Counted from the stretch's first letter, positions 19,262 through 30,298 are shown. The stretch: 64,000 bases of DNA from Staphylococcus debuckii (GCF_003718735.1 NZ_CP033460.1:1426001-1490000); one strand, 5' to 3'. The notes: a model not told the origin generated them from the sequence alone. Program-made: numbers and translations.

Positions 19262-21967
19262 ATGTCTTCTAACTTAAAAGAGCAGGCAAAGAAAACGTTT
19301 TCTCTTAATGGAAAAACGTACACTTATTATGATTTGCAAGCATTAGAAGAACAAGGTTTAACAAACATCAACAAACTGCCATACTCAATTCGAGTATTAT
19401 TAGAATCAGTTTTACGTCAAGAAGATGGTTTTGTTATAACTGACGAGCATATCGAAGGGTTATCTAAATTTGGTAATGGCGGAGAAGGCGAAGTACCATT
19501 CAAACCTTCACGCGTAATTTTACAAGACTTCACTGGTGTTCCAGCTGTTGTAGACTTAGCTTCACTACGTAAAGCAATGAATGATGTTGGTGGGGATATC
19601 GACAAAATCAATCCGGAAGTTCCAGTTGATTTAGTAATTGACCACTCTGTACAAGTTGACAGCTATGCTAATCCAGAAGCTTTACAACGTAACATGAAAT
19701 TAGAATTTCACCGTAACTATGAACGTTATCAATTCTTGAACTGGGCTACTAAAGCATTTGATAACTATAATGCAGTACCACCAGCAACTGGTATCGTTCA
19801 CCAAGTAAACTTAGAGTATTTAGCAAATGTTGTACACGCTAGAGACGTAGACGGCGAAACAGTAGCTTTCCCTGATACATTAGTAGGTACAGACTCTCAT
19901 ACAACAATGATCAACGGTCTTGGCGTTCTAGGCTGGGGTGTTGGCGGTATCGAAGCTGAAGCAGGAATGCTTGGACAACCTTCATACTTCCCAATTCCAG
20001 AAGTTATCGGCGTGCGCTTGACAAATGCATTGCCACAAGGTGCAACAGCAACTGACTTAGCGTTACGTGTAACAGAAGAATTACGTAAAAAAGGCGTTGT
20101 AGGTAAATTTGTTGAATTCTTTGGCCCTGGTGTACAACACCTTCCATTAGCAGACCGTGCTACAATTGCTAACATGGCGCCTGAATACGGTGCAACATGT
20201 GGTTTCTTCCCAGTAGACGAAGAATCTCTTAAATATTTACGTTTAACTGGCCGTTCTGAAGAACAAATTGAACTTGTTGAAGAATACTTGAAACAAAATC
20301 ATATGTTCTTTGATGTATCAAAAGAAGATCCATCATACACAGACGTTGTTGAATTAGATTTATCTACAGTTGAACCTTCTTTATCAGGTCCTAAACGTCC
20401 ACAAGACTTAATTAAATTAGGCGACATGAAAGAATCATTCGAAAAATCTGTAACTGCTCCAGCAGGTAACCAAGGCTTCGGGTTTGATGAATCAGAATTC
20501 GATAAAAAAGCGAAAATTGAATTTGAAGACGGCAGAACTGCTGAAATGACTACTGGTGACATTGCAATCGCTGCAATTACATCATGTACTAATACATCTA
20601 ACCCATACGTTATGTTAGGTGCAGGTTTAGTAGCTAAAAATGCTGTTGAAAAAGGCTTGAAAGTTCCTGAGTTCGTTAAAACTTCATTAGCGCCAGGTTC
20701 AAAAGTTGTAACAGGTTACTTAGCTGATTCTGGTTTACAAGAATATCTTGATGAATTAGGATTCAACCTAGTAGGTTATGGTTGTACAACTTGTATCGGT
20801 AACTCTGGTCCACTTTTACCAGAAATCGAGAAAGCTATTTCAGGCGAAGATTTATTAGTGACATCTGTATTATCAGGTAACCGTAACTTTGAAGGACGTA
20901 TCCATCCTTTAGTAAAAGGTAACTACTTAGCATCACCACCATTAGTTGTGGCTTATGCATTAGCAGGTACTGTGGATATCGATCTTCAACATGATTCTTT
21001 AGGTAAAGATAAAGATGGTAACGATGTTTACTTAAAAGATATCTGGCCTTCAATTAAAGAAGTTGCGGATGCAGTTGATAGTGCTGTTACACCTGACTTA
21101 TTCCGTGAAGAATACGCAGATGTATACACTAACAATGAAATGTGGAATGAAATTGATGTTACAGACGAGCCATTATATGACTTTGATCCTAAATCAACTT
21201 ACATTCAAAACCCAACATTCTTCCAAGGTCTATCTAAAGAACCTGGTACAATTGAACCATTGAAAAACTTACGTGTGATGGGTAAATTCGGTGATTCAGT
21301 AACTACTGACCATATCTCACCAGCTGGTGCAATTGGTAAAGATACACCTGCAGGTAAATACTTGCAAGATAACGATGTACCAATCAGAGAGTTCAACTCT
21401 TACGGTTCAAGACGTGGTAACCATGAAGTAATGGTTCGTGGTACATTCGCGAATATCCGTATTAAAAACCAATTAGCTCCTGGTACAGAAGGTGGCTTCA
21501 CGACTTATTGGCCAACTGATGAAGTAATGCCGATATATGACGCTGCAATGAAATACAAAGAAGACGGTACTGGCTTAGTTGTATTAGCAGGCAATGACTA
21601 CGGTATGGGATCTTCACGTGACTGGGCAGCTAAAGGTACAAACCTTTTAGGTGTTAAAACAGTTATCGCTCAAAGTTACGAACGTATCCACCGTTCAAAC
21701 TTAGTTATGATGGGTGTACTTCCGTTACAATTCCTAGACGGCGAATCAGCTGACAGCTTAGGATTAGATGGCAGAGAAGAAATTTCTGTTGATATTGATG
21801 AAGATGTAAAACCACATGACAAAGTTAAAGTGACAGCGAAAAAAGAATCAGGCGAAGTTGTAGAATTTGAAGCTATTGCTCGTTTCGACTCACTTGTTGA
21901 ATTAGATTACTATCGCCACGGTGGTATCTTACAATTAGTATTACGTAAAAAATTACAAAATGCTTAA
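19262..21967 (+). CDS. acnA: aconitate hydratase
   Basis: Isomerises citrate to isocitrate in the TCA cycle through a [4Fe-4S] cluster. 901 residues, AcnA/IRP1 type. Cluster-binding cysteines appear in [10 protein letters not shown] (about residues 438-447) and [14 protein letters not shown] (about 505-518). [30 protein letters not shown] is present in domain 1, and the swivel domain has [37 protein letters not shown]. The start follows GGGGGGATTATAC. The gene is monocistronic, with a Fur-like box upstream and a repeat-derived terminator downstream. Confidence 0.97.
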   Translation: MSSNLKEQAKKTFSLNGKTYTYYDLQALEEQGLTNINKLPYSIRVLLESVLRQEDGFVITDEHIEGLSKFGNGGEGEVPFKPSRVILQDFTGVPAVVDLASLRKAMNDVGGDIDKINPEVPVDLVIDHSVQVDSYANPEALQRNMKLEFHRNYERYQFLNWATKAFDNYNAVPPATGIVHQVNLEYLANVVHARDVDGETVAFPDTLVGTDSHTTMINGLGVLGWGVGGIEAEAGMLGQPSYFPIPEVIGVRLTNALPQGATATDLALRVTEELRKKGVVGKFVEFFGPGVQHLPLADRATIANMAPEYGATCGFFPVDEESLKYLRLTGRSEEQIELVEEYLKQNHMFFDVSKEDPSYTDVVELDLSTVEPSLSGPKRPQDLIKLGDMKESFEKSVTAPAGNQGFGFDESEFDKKAKIEFEDGRTAEMTTGDIAIAAITSCTNTSNPYVMLGAGLVAKNAVEKGLKVPEFVKTSLAPGSKVVTGYLADSGLQEYLDELGFNLVGYGCTTCIGNSGPLLPEIEKAISGEDLLVTSVLSGNRNFEGRIHPLVKGNYLASPPLVVAYALAGTVDIDLQHDSLGKDKDGNDVYLKDIWPSIKEVADAVDSAVTPDLFREEYADVYTNNEMWNEIDVTDEPLYDFDPKSTYIQNPTFFQGLSKEPGTIEPLKNLRVMGKFGDSVTTDHISPAGAIGKDTPAGKYLQDNDVPIREFNSYGSRRGNHEVMVRGTFANIRIKNQLAPGTEGGFTTYWPTDEVMPIYDAAMKYKEDGTGLVVLAGNDYGMGSSRDWAAKGTNLLGVKTVIAQSYERIHRSNLVMMGVLPLQFLDGESADSLGLDGREEISVDIDEDVKPHDKVKVTAKKESGEVVEFEAIARFDSLVELDYYRHGGILQLVLRKKLQNA

Positions 21968-21996
21968 GTTAACAAATATGAGTTTTGAATAAATTG

Positions 21997-22103
21997 AAGG
22001 GGTGGGACATTAAGTTGTTCCATCCCTTTTTCTATTCTAGATAGTTGTGTCGGTGGGATATAATGAAATAACTGCAACTCATGTTATTTCATTCCCGCTC
22101 ACT
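21997..22103 (+). repeat. dispersed composite repeat, partial copy; also acnA terminator
   Basis: The first part (21997-22029) is a GGGGTGGGACAT...GTTCCATCCCTTTTT hairpin that terminates acnA. It is followed by TTTCTATTCTAGATAG, and a second hairpin of GAAATAAC / GTTATTTC type ending in CCCGCTC. All three pieces occur in the fuller copies at 24758, 32015 and 47564. Confidence 0.75.
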
Positions 22104-22159
22104 CTTTCATTTGTGATATGATATTTTATGCAAAGGAAAAAAGAAAGCGTGGTAAAAAT

Positions 22160-22618
22160 ATGATATACAGTATCACTGAAATTGATTCAAGATATCAAGA
22201 AACTGATAAGATGGGCTTTATTTATCATGGCAACTATGTGACATGGTTTGAAGTTGCACGTACAGATTATATTTATAAATTAGGCTTTAATTATGCAGGT
22301 ATGGAAGAACGCGGTATTATTTCTCCTGTAACTGATTTGAATATCAAATATATTAAACCTGTTACTTATCCAGAAAAAGTAAGAGTTAAAACGTGGGTAG
22401 AGCGCTATTCACGTATTCGTTCATTATATTGTTATGAGATACTAAATGAACAAGATGAGATTGTAACTAAAGGTTCGACTGAAATTATTTGTATGACTAG
22501 AGATACACGTACTCCGATTCGTTTAGATCGCCGCTTCCCAGATTGGCATGAAACTTATCAAGAAGTCGAAAAAAGAAATAGAGCCGGAGAAACATTTGAG
22601 GTTACTAACGGCATTTAA
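22160..22618 (+). CDS. acyl-CoA thioesterase, 4-hydroxybenzoyl-CoA thioesterase type
   Basis: Hotdog-fold thioesterase of 152 residues. The signature YQETDKMGFIYHGNYVTWFEVARTDYI (about 11-37), with its Asp and the H-G-N-Y-x-x-W-x-E pattern, is typical of the YbgC/4HBT branch. Probable cytosolic hydrolysis of an acyl-CoA; the natural substrate is unknown. The start MIYSITEID at 22160 matches the staphylococcal homologue as I recall it; the 14 upstream in-frame residues are low-complexity and unsupported. The ribosome-binding site is weak. Confidence 0.85.
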   Translation: MIYSITEIDSRYQETDKMGFIYHGNYVTWFEVARTDYIYKLGFNYAGMEERGIISPVTDLNIKYIKPVTYPEKVRVKTWVERYSRIRSLYCYEILNEQDEIVTKGSTEIICMTRDTRTPIRLDRRFPDWHETYQEVEKRNRAGETFEVTNGI

Positions 22619-22624
22619 TAGTAT

Positions 22625-22659
22625 GAAAAAAACGCGCAGCTGAGAAGCAACTGCGCGTT
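22625..22659 (-). terminator. terminator of the HesB-like gene
   Basis: AACGCGCAG (22631-22639) pairs with CTGCGCGTT (22651-22659). The T-run is on the minus-strand side. Confidence 0.85.
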
Positions 22660-22674
22660 CATGCTGTCTTTATA

Positions 22675-22992
22675 TTAAGATGCTTGAGAAGCATTATTGT
22701 GTACAAATTCAATTTCATCATGCTGGCCAACATCAATAACTAAATCTTCACCAGCGAAGTACCATAAGTCTTTTTCGGCAATAATGACATCAACGCCATC
22801 GAAGTCTTGTTCAAATCCAATTTCTACGGCTTGATCTGATTTATTATCAATATTAAATGCTGGGCTGAAACCTTGTTTTAATTGGTTTTCTCCACCGTAG
22901 CGTACAAAAAATTGGATAGCTTTGTCGGATTGCGGTAATTCAAATTCATCTTTGAACCATTTCACTGCATTGTCTGTAAGTTTGAATTCCAT
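22675..22992 (-). CDS. HesB/YneR-like Fe-S biogenesis domain protein
   Basis: 105-residue small cytosolic protein with the HesB (A-type) fold: MEFKLTDNAVKWFKDEF, FFVRYGGENQLKQGFSPAF, then a beta-rich C-terminal half. Unlike true IscA/SufA A-type carriers, it has no cysteine at all, so it cannot coordinate a cluster in the classical way. This is the YneR/YqjL-like cysteine-free branch found in Bacillales, whose function is not known. It is monocistronic with its own terminator. Confidence 0.82.
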   Translation of the reverse strand: MEFKLTDNAVKWFKDEFELPQSDKAIQFFVRYGGENQLKQGFSPAFNIDNKSDQAVEIGFEQDFDGVDVIIAEKDLWYFAGEDLVIDVGQHDEIEFVHNNASQAS

Positions 22993-23448
22993 GGTAAAAA
23001 ACTCCTCTCATTATTACCGGATATTTATAAATCACTTACATCAAGTGATTTATATTATGAGTTATAACCGTTTTAGGGTGTAATTTAACATGAAATCTCG
23101 ATTTTTTTGAAAAAAATTTACTTAGAACTCAAATTTTCTTCACATTTTGTTAAAGAGAGCGGATTAGCATTATGATTCTGCTGTATCATAAAAAACATAC
23201 TAAGATTAGCTATGAAGCATTCCATGACGATGGATTTCTTCATAGCTATTTTTTTATAGTTAGAGAGAGAAGTAGACTGTGCAGCCTCTTGGGTTTTAAA
23301 TCCGTATTAAAAACGAGTCAGCTTTACTCTCACCTTTTGAAATTCGTTTGTAGTATGTTGGGTTCTTGAAACCGTGTATAGGAAAGAGAAATGAAAAAGG
23401 TTAAGTAAAGTTTTCAACTTCTCAAAATTAACATAGGAGGTTTTATCT
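22993..23448. other. hesB upstream region and non-coding left end of the IS110 element
   Basis: 456 bp with no supported ORF. The proximal part must contain the hesB-like promoter. From roughly 23160 to 23448 the sequence precedes an IS110-family transposase with no gene, which is where IS110-group elements carry the non-coding RNA (bridge RNA) that guides them. It contains a strong hairpin with a T-run (23207-23255) and further short inverted repeats. Exact IS ends could not be fixed. Confidence 0.5.
23207..23255 (+). terminator. hairpin with T-run upstream of the IS110 transposase
   Basis: Perfect 11-bp stem TAGCTATGAAG (23207-23217) / CTTCATAGCTA (23238-23248), with an inner ATTCCAT/ATGGAT pairing, followed by seven T. 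It is either a terminator that shields the transposase from outside transcription or part of the element's non-coding RNA. Confidence 0.6.
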
Positions 23449-24648
23449 ATTAATTATTTAGGCGTTGATATCAGTAAAAACACCAGTGTGGTGGCACATT
23501 ACCAAAATGACAAATTCCAAAAGGAATTTACCATTCAAAACAATGAAAACGGTTATAATTTTCTTTTAAAGTATCTGAACCAGATGGATAGTCTGCAAAT
23601 TGTATTCGAATCAACGGGAATTTATTCAAGAAGCATGAAAAAATTTTGTCGTCTGCATCAATTCGACTATTTTGAGTTGAATCCTTTAGAAGCCAAGTTC
23701 AAAACCAGTTCTTTAAGATCGTGGAAAACCGATAAATCCGATGCGCATAAACTCGCTCGAATGGTTCATGATTTACCAGCAACTGAGAGTCCGCAGGCAT
23801 ACGAAGAAATATATTTTGAGTTGCGAGAACGTGTACGCTTTCATCTTCAAATCGAAAGCCAGCAAAACAAGCTCAAAACTGGAATTATCGAGCAGCTGCA
23901 CCAGACATTTCCTGGTTTGGAAAAACTGTTCAGTAACCGTTATTCAATGATTGCACTTAATATCGCTGAATTGTTTACTCACCCGGATATAGTAGTCGAA
24001 TTAGACAAAGAGCGCCTTGTAGAAGAAATATTTAATTCTACAGACAAAGCCATGTCCAGAGATAAAGCAGAAAAGCATGCGGTTCAATTAATAAATATTG
24101 CTCATGAAAGCTTTCCCAATGTCGACAGACATTCTTTTCTAGTTGAAAAAGCCCGTATATTAATAAAGGATTTAAAATCATCCATGCAAAAACTCAAGGA
24201 ATTGGATAAAGCTATGATCGAATTAGCTAAACAAATGGATTGTTTTGAAAGTATTTATTCAATACCTGGTATCGGTGAACTGACAGCGGCTATGATTGTC
24301 GGTGAGTTAGGAGATATTACACGGTTTTACTCGCATAAACAAATCAATGCTTTTGTAGGTATTGATGTCAAAAGATATCAATCAGGCAATACCCATTGCA
24401 GAGATACAATAAATAAACGAGGAAATAAAAAAGCAAGACAAATTTTCTATTCTATTATCATGAATATTTTAAAGGGAAAGCGCCATTACGATAATCATGT
24501 TGCAGATTATTATTATAAATTAAAAGAGCAGCCTTATGGTAAATCTCACAAGACTGCCGTAGTAGCTTGTATAAACAAGCTGTTAAAAACAATTCACTAT
24601 TTAGTGAATAATCATAAATTATACGACTATCAAATGGCTCCACATTAG
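23449..24648 (+). CDS. IS110-family transposase (DEDD)
   Basis: DEDD-type recombinase of an IS110-family insertion sequence, 399 residues from an ATT start at 23449. The ATT is chosen because AGGAGG lies eight bases before it and because it supplies NYLGVDISKNTS, containing the first catalytic Asp (residue 7). The later GTG at 23488 would lose it. The remaining acidic residues are visible: Glu54 in VFESTGIYSR, Asp95 and Asp98 in KTDKSDAHKLAR. The C-terminal Transposase_20 domain starts with SIPGIGELTAAMIVGELGD and contains GNKKARQIFYS. The frame looks intact. IS110 elements lack classical inverted repeats, so its borders are uncertain. Confidence 0.9.
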   Translation: MNYLGVDISKNTSVVAHYQNDKFQKEFTIQNNENGYNFLLKYLNQMDSLQIVFESTGIYSRSMKKFCRLHQFDYFELNPLEAKFKTSSLRSWKTDKSDAHKLARMVHDLPATESPQAYEEIYFELRERVRFHLQIESQQNKLKTGIIEQLHQTFPGLEKLFSNRYSMIALNIAELFTHPDIVVELDKERLVEEIFNSTDKAMSRDKAEKHAVQLINIAHESFPNVDRHSFLVEKARILIKDLKSSMQKLKELDKAMIELAKQMDCFESIYSIPGIGELTAAMIVGELGDITRFYSHKQINAFVGIDVKRYQSGNTHCRDTINKRGNKKARQIFYSIIMNILKGKRHYDNHVADYYYKLKEQPYGKSHKTAVVACINKLLKTIHYLVNNHKLYDYQMAPH

Positions 24649-24757
24649 CCACTCGTATAATCATATATAGTTTAACACCTTATTCAAAAAAATAAAATTG
24701 AACGGTTTAGTTCAGTAATGCATTCTTTAAATATAAACACTTGACTAATCGTAGGAA

Positions 24758-24917
24758 AAGGCTGGGACATAATAATAGTCTCAGCTCTTCTCTTTGAAGT
24801 GGCAGTAGCTATCTGAATAGAAAATACGCTTGTTCCAAGCTTTTTTCTATTCTAGTTAGCTTTGCCGGGGCGGGAAGACGAAATAATTTTAATCAATGTT
24901 ATTTCTGTCCCGCTCCC
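24758..24917 (+). repeat. dispersed composite repeat, full copy
   Basis: Three modules in order: a hairpin GGCTGGGACATAATAAT...TCTCAGC; a conserved middle GGCAGTAGCTATCTGAATAGAAAA that forms a long stem with TTTTCTATTC; and a hairpin GGGCGGGA..GACGAAATAAT / ATTATTTC-type ending in GTCCCGCTC. Copies at 32015-32173 and 47564-47723 share all three. It also supplies a terminator region for the convergent plsY gene. Confidence 0.85.
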
Positions 24918-24929
24918 GTTCGTTTTCGT

Positions 24930-25538
24930 TTACATCCATTTAATTTTAGGTTCCTCACCTTTAAAGATACGTACAATGTTAGTACGATGTCTTAATATCA
25001 AGAGAATTGCTACAATGATACTTACACCGAGCAATATATAGTCATGGATAATCAACGAACCAATGACACAACAAATCGCTGCAACAATACTTGATAAAGA
25101 TACATACTTTGTTAAATAAAGTGTGAGGAAAAAGATAGCTGCTAATATTAATAATAATATTGGGGCAACTCCTAATACGACTCCGGCACTTGTAGCTACC
25201 GCTTTACCACCTTGGAATTTCAAGAAAATCGGATAAACATGGCCGATAATCGCAAACACACCGACAATTAAGCCGTGTGTAAAGAATTCACTGATAGGAC
25301 CTGTCGGATGCACCGGGAACCATAATGGGAAAAACACCACAATAAAACCTTTAAATATATCTAAAAATGTGACGGCAAAACCTGCGGGTCGCCCTAGAAC
25401 ACGAAAACTGTTCGTAGCGCCTGTATTGCCGCTTCCAAATTGTCTGATGTCTTTCTTGAAGAACAATTTTCCGATGATAACTCCGCTCGGAAATGACCCT
25501 ACAAGGTAGGCGAGCAGAAGCATGAGTACAATCATCAT
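24930..25538 (-). CDS. plsY: glycerol-3-phosphate acyltransferase PlsY
   Basis: Membrane enzyme that acylates sn-glycerol-3-phosphate with acyl-phosphate, the first step of phospholipid synthesis. 202 residues with about five to seven helices. The three PlsY motifs are visible: GSFPSG (motif 1 region), [16 protein letters not shown] (residues ~40-55, motif 1/2) and [17 protein letters not shown] (motif 2/3), plus RHRTNI near the C-terminus. ATG at 25538 is chosen as it matches the staphylococcal N-terminus MMIVLML; AAAGGATG lies a little far upstream. It is divergent from parE. Confidence 0.95.
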   Translation of the reverse strand: MMIVLMLLLAYLVGSFPSGVIIGKLFFKKDIRQFGSGNTGATNSFRVLGRPAGFAVTFLDIFKGFIVVFFPLWFPVHPTGPISEFFTHGLIVGVFAIIGHVYPIFLKFQGGKAVATSAGVVLGVAPILLLILAAIFFLTLYLTKYVSLSSIVAAICCVIGSLIIHDYILLGVSIIVAILLILRHRTNIVRIFKGEEPKIKWM

Positions 25539-25796
25539 TTTGCATGACACATCCTTTGTTGATGATAACGTTATTTTACCATAGATAAGATAGAGATTGA
25601 CGTCTTGAGTAAGAATTTTTTCTATACATTTTTACATGTTTAATGAAAGTAAAGACACATGAATAGTAGAGTGATAAATTTAGCGGAGCACGAAAATAAT
25701 TTTGAAAGTGTTCAAAATGAGAAGTCATGAAAAATAATTTCTGGCTTGCAATTTAGCAGATTTTAAGTAAGAATGTTTATTGTAATGTTTTATAAA

Positions 25797-25810
25797 CGAA
25801 CGTATGTTTG
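25797..25810. promoter_or_regulatory. LexA box upstream of parE
   Basis: CGAACGTATGTTTG is an exact match to the SOS-box consensus CGAACRNRYGTTYG. It lies just before the parE ribosome-binding site, so LexA would block transcription of parE-parC. Confidence 0.88.
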
Positions 25811-25828
25811 TAGGAGGCGAAGAATCGA

Positions 25829-27829
25829 TTGGCAACAAATAAACGACAAAACTATTCGGACGATTCAATTCAAGTTCTTGAAGGATTAGAAGCAGTCCGC
25901 AAAAGACCAGGAATGTATATAGGGTCAACCGATAAACGCGGTTTGCACCATTTAGTATATGAAATCGTTGATAACTCAGTCGATGAAGTATTAAACGGTT
26001 TCGGTAATGAAATTAAAGTCACTATCAATAAAGACGATAGTATCACAATCGAAGATAATGGTCGAGGCATGCCGACAGGTATTCACAAGTCCGGCAAACC
26101 GACTGTTGAAGTTATCTTTACTATTTTGCATGCCGGCGGTAAATTCGGCCAAGGCGGCTATAAAACGTCTGGTGGTTTACACGGTGTAGGTGCATCAGTA
26201 GTGAATGCGCTCAGCGAATGGCTGGATGTGGAAATCTATCGAGACGGATATATTTATGAACAGAAATTTAATAAAGGCGGATTGCCTGCAACAGGATTAG
26301 AGAAAAAAGGCAAAACACGCAAAAAAGGGACCAAAGTCACTTTTAAACCAGATCCTGAAATCTTTAAATCTACAACAGCCTTCAACTTTGATACATTAAG
26401 CGAACGCTTGCAAGAGTCTGCATTCCTTTTGAAAGATTTAAAAATCACCTTAACAGATTTACGTCCTGGAAAAGAACGTGAAGAAATCTATCATTATGAA
26501 GAAGGAATCAAAGAATTTGTAAGTTATGTCAATGAAGGCAAAGAAGTCTTGCACGACGTTTCTACATTCTCTGGCGAATCGCATGGTATTGAAGTAGATG
26601 TAGCCTTCCAATACAATGATCAATACTCTGAAAGTATCTTGAGTTTTGTAAATAACGTACGTACCAAAGACGGCGGAACACACGAAGTCGGATTCAAAAC
26701 AGCTATGACTCGTGTCTTCAATGATTACGCACGTCGAATTGGTGAACTGAAAGCGAAAGACAAGAATTTGGACGGGAACGATATTCGTGAAGGCTTAACA
26801 GCGATTATTTCTGTACGTATTCCTGAAGAATTACTGCAATTCGAAGGACAAACGAAATCTAAGTTAGGGACTGCAGAAGCTAGAAGTGCAGTCGATTCAG
26901 TGATTACTGAGAAACTCCCTTACTATTTAGAAGAGAAAGGCCAGCTTTCTAAGTCGTTGGTGAAAAAAGCTGTGAAAGCGCAACAAGCACGTGAAGCTGC
27001 TCGCAAAGCGCGTGAAGATGCACGTACAGGCAAGAAGAATAAACGTAAAGATACCTTATTGTCTGGTAAGTTGACACCCGCTCAAAGTAAGAATACTGAG
27101 AAGAAAGAATTGTATCTTGTAGAGGGTGACTCTGCCGGCGGTTCCGCTAAGTTAGGCCGTGACCGTAAATATCAAGCGATTTTGCCATTACGTGGTAAAG
27201 TAATCAACACTGAAAAAGCACGCTTGGAAGACATTTTCAAAAATGAAGAAATCAATACGATTATTCATACAATTGGTGCGGGTGTCGGAAATGAATTTAA
27301 ATTAGAAGACAGCAACTATAATCGTGTTATTATTATGACCGATGCCGATACAGACGGTGCACACATTCAAGTCTTGCTGTTAACTTTCTTCTTCAAATAT
27401 ATGAAACCGCTTGTGCAAGCAGGACGTGTATTTATCGCTTTACCTCCATTGTATAAATTGGAAAAAGGTAAAGGTAAGTCCAAAAAAGTCGAATATGCTT
27501 GGACAGACGAAGAATTAGAAAAATTACAGAAACAACTGGGTAAAGGATTCAGTTTACAACGTTATAAAGGTTTAGGGGAAATGAACCCAGACCAATTATG
27601 GGAAACTACGATGAATCCTGAAACAAGAACGTTAATCAGAGTACAAGTAGAAGACGAAGTACGTTCATCTAAACGTGTTACAACTTTAATGGGTGATAAA
27701 GTAGCTCCTAGACGTGAATGGATTGAACGTCATGTTGAATTCGGTCTTCAAGAGGATCAAAGTATTTTGGAAAATGATGAAATCCAATTCTTAGATCAAG
27801 AGGAATATGATGAGGAGGAAGCAAATTGA
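25829..27829 (+). CDS. parE: DNA topoisomerase IV subunit B
   Basis: ATPase subunit of topoisomerase IV, which decatenates daughter chromosomes. 666 residues. The GHKL ATP-binding fold has [29 protein letters not shown] and the [15 protein letters not shown] lid. The TOPRIM domain has [21 protein letters not shown] and TDADTDGAH. The C-terminus has [19 protein letters not shown]. Start is TTG at 25829 after AGGAGG; spacing is 11 bases. It overlaps parC by four bases. An exact LexA box predicts SOS induction. Confidence 0.97.
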   Translation: MATNKRQNYSDDSIQVLEGLEAVRKRPGMYIGSTDKRGLHHLVYEIVDNSVDEVLNGFGNEIKVTINKDDSITIEDNGRGMPTGIHKSGKPTVEVIFTILHAGGKFGQGGYKTSGGLHGVGASVVNALSEWLDVEIYRDGYIYEQKFNKGGLPATGLEKKGKTRKKGTKVTFKPDPEIFKSTTAFNFDTLSERLQESAFLLKDLKITLTDLRPGKEREEIYHYEEGIKEFVSYVNEGKEVLHDVSTFSGESHGIEVDVAFQYNDQYSESILSFVNNVRTKDGGTHEVGFKTAMTRVFNDYARRIGELKAKDKNLDGNDIREGLTAIISVRIPEELLQFEGQTKSKLGTAEARSAVDSVITEKLPYYLEEKGQLSKSLVKKAVKAQQAREAARKAREDARTGKKNKRKDTLLSGKLTPAQSKNTEKKELYLVEGDSAGGSAKLGRDRKYQAILPLRGKVINTEKARLEDIFKNEEINTIIHTIGAGVGNEFKLEDSNYNRVIIMTDADTDGAHIQVLLLTFFFKYMKPLVQAGRVFIALPPLYKLEKGKGKSKKVEYAWTDEELEKLQKQLGKGFSLQRYKGLGEMNPDQLWETTMNPETRTLIRVQVEDEVRSSKRVTTLMGDKVAPRREWIERHVEFGLQEDQSILENDEIQFLDQEEYDEEEAN

Positions 27830-30252
27830 GTGAAATCATCCAAGACCTTTCGTTAGAAGATGTAATTGGTGACCGCTTCGGCAGATACAGTAAATACATC
27901 ATTCAAGAACGTGCGCTGCCAGATGTACGTGACGGTTTAAAACCCGTACAACGCCGCATTCTTTATGCAATGTACGACAGCGGAAACACTTATGATAAAA
28001 ACTTCAGAAAAAGTGCTAAAACAGTCGGGGATGTTATCGGTCAATTCCATCCTCATGGTGACACTTCTGTTTATGATGCGATGGTGCGTCTGAGTCAAGA
28101 ATGGAAATTGCGACATGTCTTAATTGAAATGCATGGGAACAACGGGAGTATTGATAACGATCCGCCAGCCGCAATGCGTTATACAGAGGCTAAATTAAGT
28201 CAGTTATCTGAAGAATTATTACGAGATATTAATAAAGATACTGTACCGTTTGTACCGAACTACGATGATACGACAACGGAACCTATGGTATTGCCTGCTA
28301 GATTTCCGAACCTATTGATTAACGGGTCAACTGGTATTTCTGCAGGGTATGCGACAGATATTCCACCTCATAATTTAGGTGAAGTGATTCAAGCCACTTT
28401 AAAATATATCGATAATCCTGATATTACAGTTAGTCAATTGATGAAATATATTAAAGGACCGGATTTCCCGACTGGCGGTATTATTCAAGGCCGAGATGGA
28501 ATCAAGAAAGCTTATGAAACAGGTAAAGGGCGTATTGTAGTACGCTCGACAGTAGAAACTGAGACGTTGAGAAGCGGTCGTCAAGAATTGATTGTGAGTG
28601 AAATTCCTTATGAAGTGAATAAAAGTTCACTTGTGAAGAAAATCGATGAATTGCGTGCTGATAAACGTGTTGATGGTATTATGGAAGTGCGCGATGAAAC
28701 AGACAGAACTGGTTTGCGTATTGCTATTGAATTGAAAAAAGATGTCAATAGTGAAGCGATATTGAATTACTTGTACAAAAATACAGACTTGCAGATTTCC
28801 TATAACTTTAACATGGTAGCCATCAGTGATGGACGTCCTAAATTAATGGGAATCCGTGAAATTATCGACAGCTATTTGAATCACCAAATTGATGTGGTAA
28901 CTAAACGTACGCGCTATGACCTATTCCATGCTGAAAAACGTATGCATATTGTGGAAGGGCTAATGAAAGCTTTATCCGTGTTAGATGAAGTCATTGCAAT
29001 CATCCGTGGTTCTAAAAATAAAAAAGATGCCAAAGATAATTTAGTGGCTGAATTTGACTTTACAGAAGAACAAGCCGAAGCTATCGTGACGTTGCAATTA
29101 TATCGTTTAACTAATACAGATATTGTGGCTTTAGAAAAAGAACATAGTGAGTTAGAGGATAAAATCAAAGGTTTACGTAATATCTTGGATAATCACGATG
29201 CTTTATTAAACGTGATTAAAGATGAATTGAAAGAAATTCGTACACGCTTTAAAACAGAGCGTTTATCACGTATTGAAGCGGAAATTGCGGAAATTAAAAT
29301 TTCAAAAGAAGTGATTGTGCCAAGTGAAGAAACGATTTTAAGTTTATCACGTGACGGCTATATCAAACGTACTTCTATTCGCAGCTTTAACGCCAATCGG
29401 GTAGATGAAGTCGGTTTGAAAGACGGAGATGCGCTGTTGCGTTATATTGAAACAAATACTCAGCATATTGCTTTAGTCTTCACTAATAAGGGACGCTATC
29501 TCTATCTTCCAGTGCATAAGTTAGCAGATATTAAATGGAAAGATTTAGGACAGCATGTTTCCCAACTGGTACCAATTGAAAATGATGAATATGTTATCGA
29601 TGTCTTTACCGAACCTGACTTTAAGCAAAAGGTCGATTATATTATGGCTACTCAAAACGGTATGATTAAGAAAAGTGAGCTAGAACTGTTCAAGACATCA
29701 CGTTTTAATAAACCATTGATTGCTATGAAATTAAAGGATAACGACAAGATGATTAATGTTATGCGGATCGAGCAAGATCAATTGATAACGATCGTGACAC
29801 ACACAGGTATGTCGCTTACTTATTCTACAGATGAATTATCAAGTACAGGTCTGCGTGCAGCTGGCGTTAAATCTATCAACTTGAAAGATGATGACGTAGT
29901 CGAAATGACACAGCTCATCCAACCTGAAGATACTATCCTGATAGCAACACAACGCGGTGCAGTGAAACGTATCGGTTTCAAAGTGTTGGCGGAAGCGAAA
30001 CGCGCACAACGCGGTATCAAACTGTTGAAAGAATTGAAATCGAAACCGCATCGCATTGTTGGTGCTGAGGTTATCACCAATCCAGACAGTATCTATACGC
30101 TTTATTCTAATAAAGACAGCTATGCTGGAAAAGTGAGTGACATTCATCTTACTGAACAATATACAAACGGTTCATTTGTGGTAGATACAGATGAATTCGG
30201 AGAAGTGAATGCACTTTCAATCTCTACAGCTGATACTTCTGAAGAAGCATAA
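27826..30252 (+). CDS. parC: DNA topoisomerase IV subunit A
   Basis: DNA-cleaving subunit of topoisomerase IV, 808 residues. The winged-helix domain carries [32 protein letters not shown] (quinolone-resistance region; Ser80-like and Glu84-like positions read S and Y/D as in susceptible wild type, though I do not infer a phenotype). The catalytic Tyr is in [11 protein letters not shown] near residue 119. A long coiled coil and the C-terminal beta-pinwheel (repeats such as [27 protein letters not shown]) follow. Start is TTG overlapping the parE stop (TTGA). A terminator follows. Confidence 0.96.
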   Translation: MSEIIQDLSLEDVIGDRFGRYSKYIIQERALPDVRDGLKPVQRRILYAMYDSGNTYDKNFRKSAKTVGDVIGQFHPHGDTSVYDAMVRLSQEWKLRHVLIEMHGNNGSIDNDPPAAMRYTEAKLSQLSEELLRDINKDTVPFVPNYDDTTTEPMVLPARFPNLLINGSTGISAGYATDIPPHNLGEVIQATLKYIDNPDITVSQLMKYIKGPDFPTGGIIQGRDGIKKAYETGKGRIVVRSTVETETLRSGRQELIVSEIPYEVNKSSLVKKIDELRADKRVDGIMEVRDETDRTGLRIAIELKKDVNSEAILNYLYKNTDLQISYNFNMVAISDGRPKLMGIREIIDSYLNHQIDVVTKRTRYDLFHAEKRMHIVEGLMKALSVLDEVIAIIRGSKNKKDAKDNLVAEFDFTEEQAEAIVTLQLYRLTNTDIVALEKEHSELEDKIKGLRNILDNHDALLNVIKDELKEIRTRFKTERLSRIEAEIAEIKISKEVIVPSEETILSLSRDGYIKRTSIRSFNANRVDEVGLKDGDALLRYIETNTQHIALVFTNKGRYLYLPVHKLADIKWKDLGQHVSQLVPIENDEYVIDVFTEPDFKQKVDYIMATQNGMIKKSELELFKTSRFNKPLIAMKLKDNDKMINVMRIEQDQLITIVTHTGMSLTYSTDELSSTGLRAAGVKSINLKDDDVVEMTQLIQPEDTILIATQRGAVKRIGFKVLAEAKRAQRGIKLLKELKSKPHRIVGAEVITNPDSIYTLYSNKDSYAGKVSDIHLTEQYTNGSFVVDTDEFGEVNALSISTADTSEEA

Positions 30253-30257
30253 ATTAA

Positions 30258-30298
30258 AGGCTATTTGAGTAGATGAACTTCTATTCAAATAGCTTTTT
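30258..30298 (+). terminator. terminator of parEC
   Basis: GCTATTTGA (30260-30268) pairs with TCAAATAGC (30285-30293), followed by five T. Confidence 0.88.

Larger units (their letters stand above)
23160..24760 (+). mobile_element. IS110-family insertion sequence (approximate borders)
   Basis: The transposase gene with its upstream non-coding stretch interrupts the order HesB-plsY seen in other staphylococci. Borders are estimates: the left end lies somewhere after the hesB promoter region and the right end before the dispersed repeat at 24758. No terminal inverted repeats or target duplication were found, as expected for this family. Confidence 0.6.

Noticed and set aside
23172..23369. 65-codon frame upstream of the IS110 transposase
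   Set aside because: It reads through the strong hairpin and T-run, has no ribosome-binding site, and lies in the expected non-coding end of the element.
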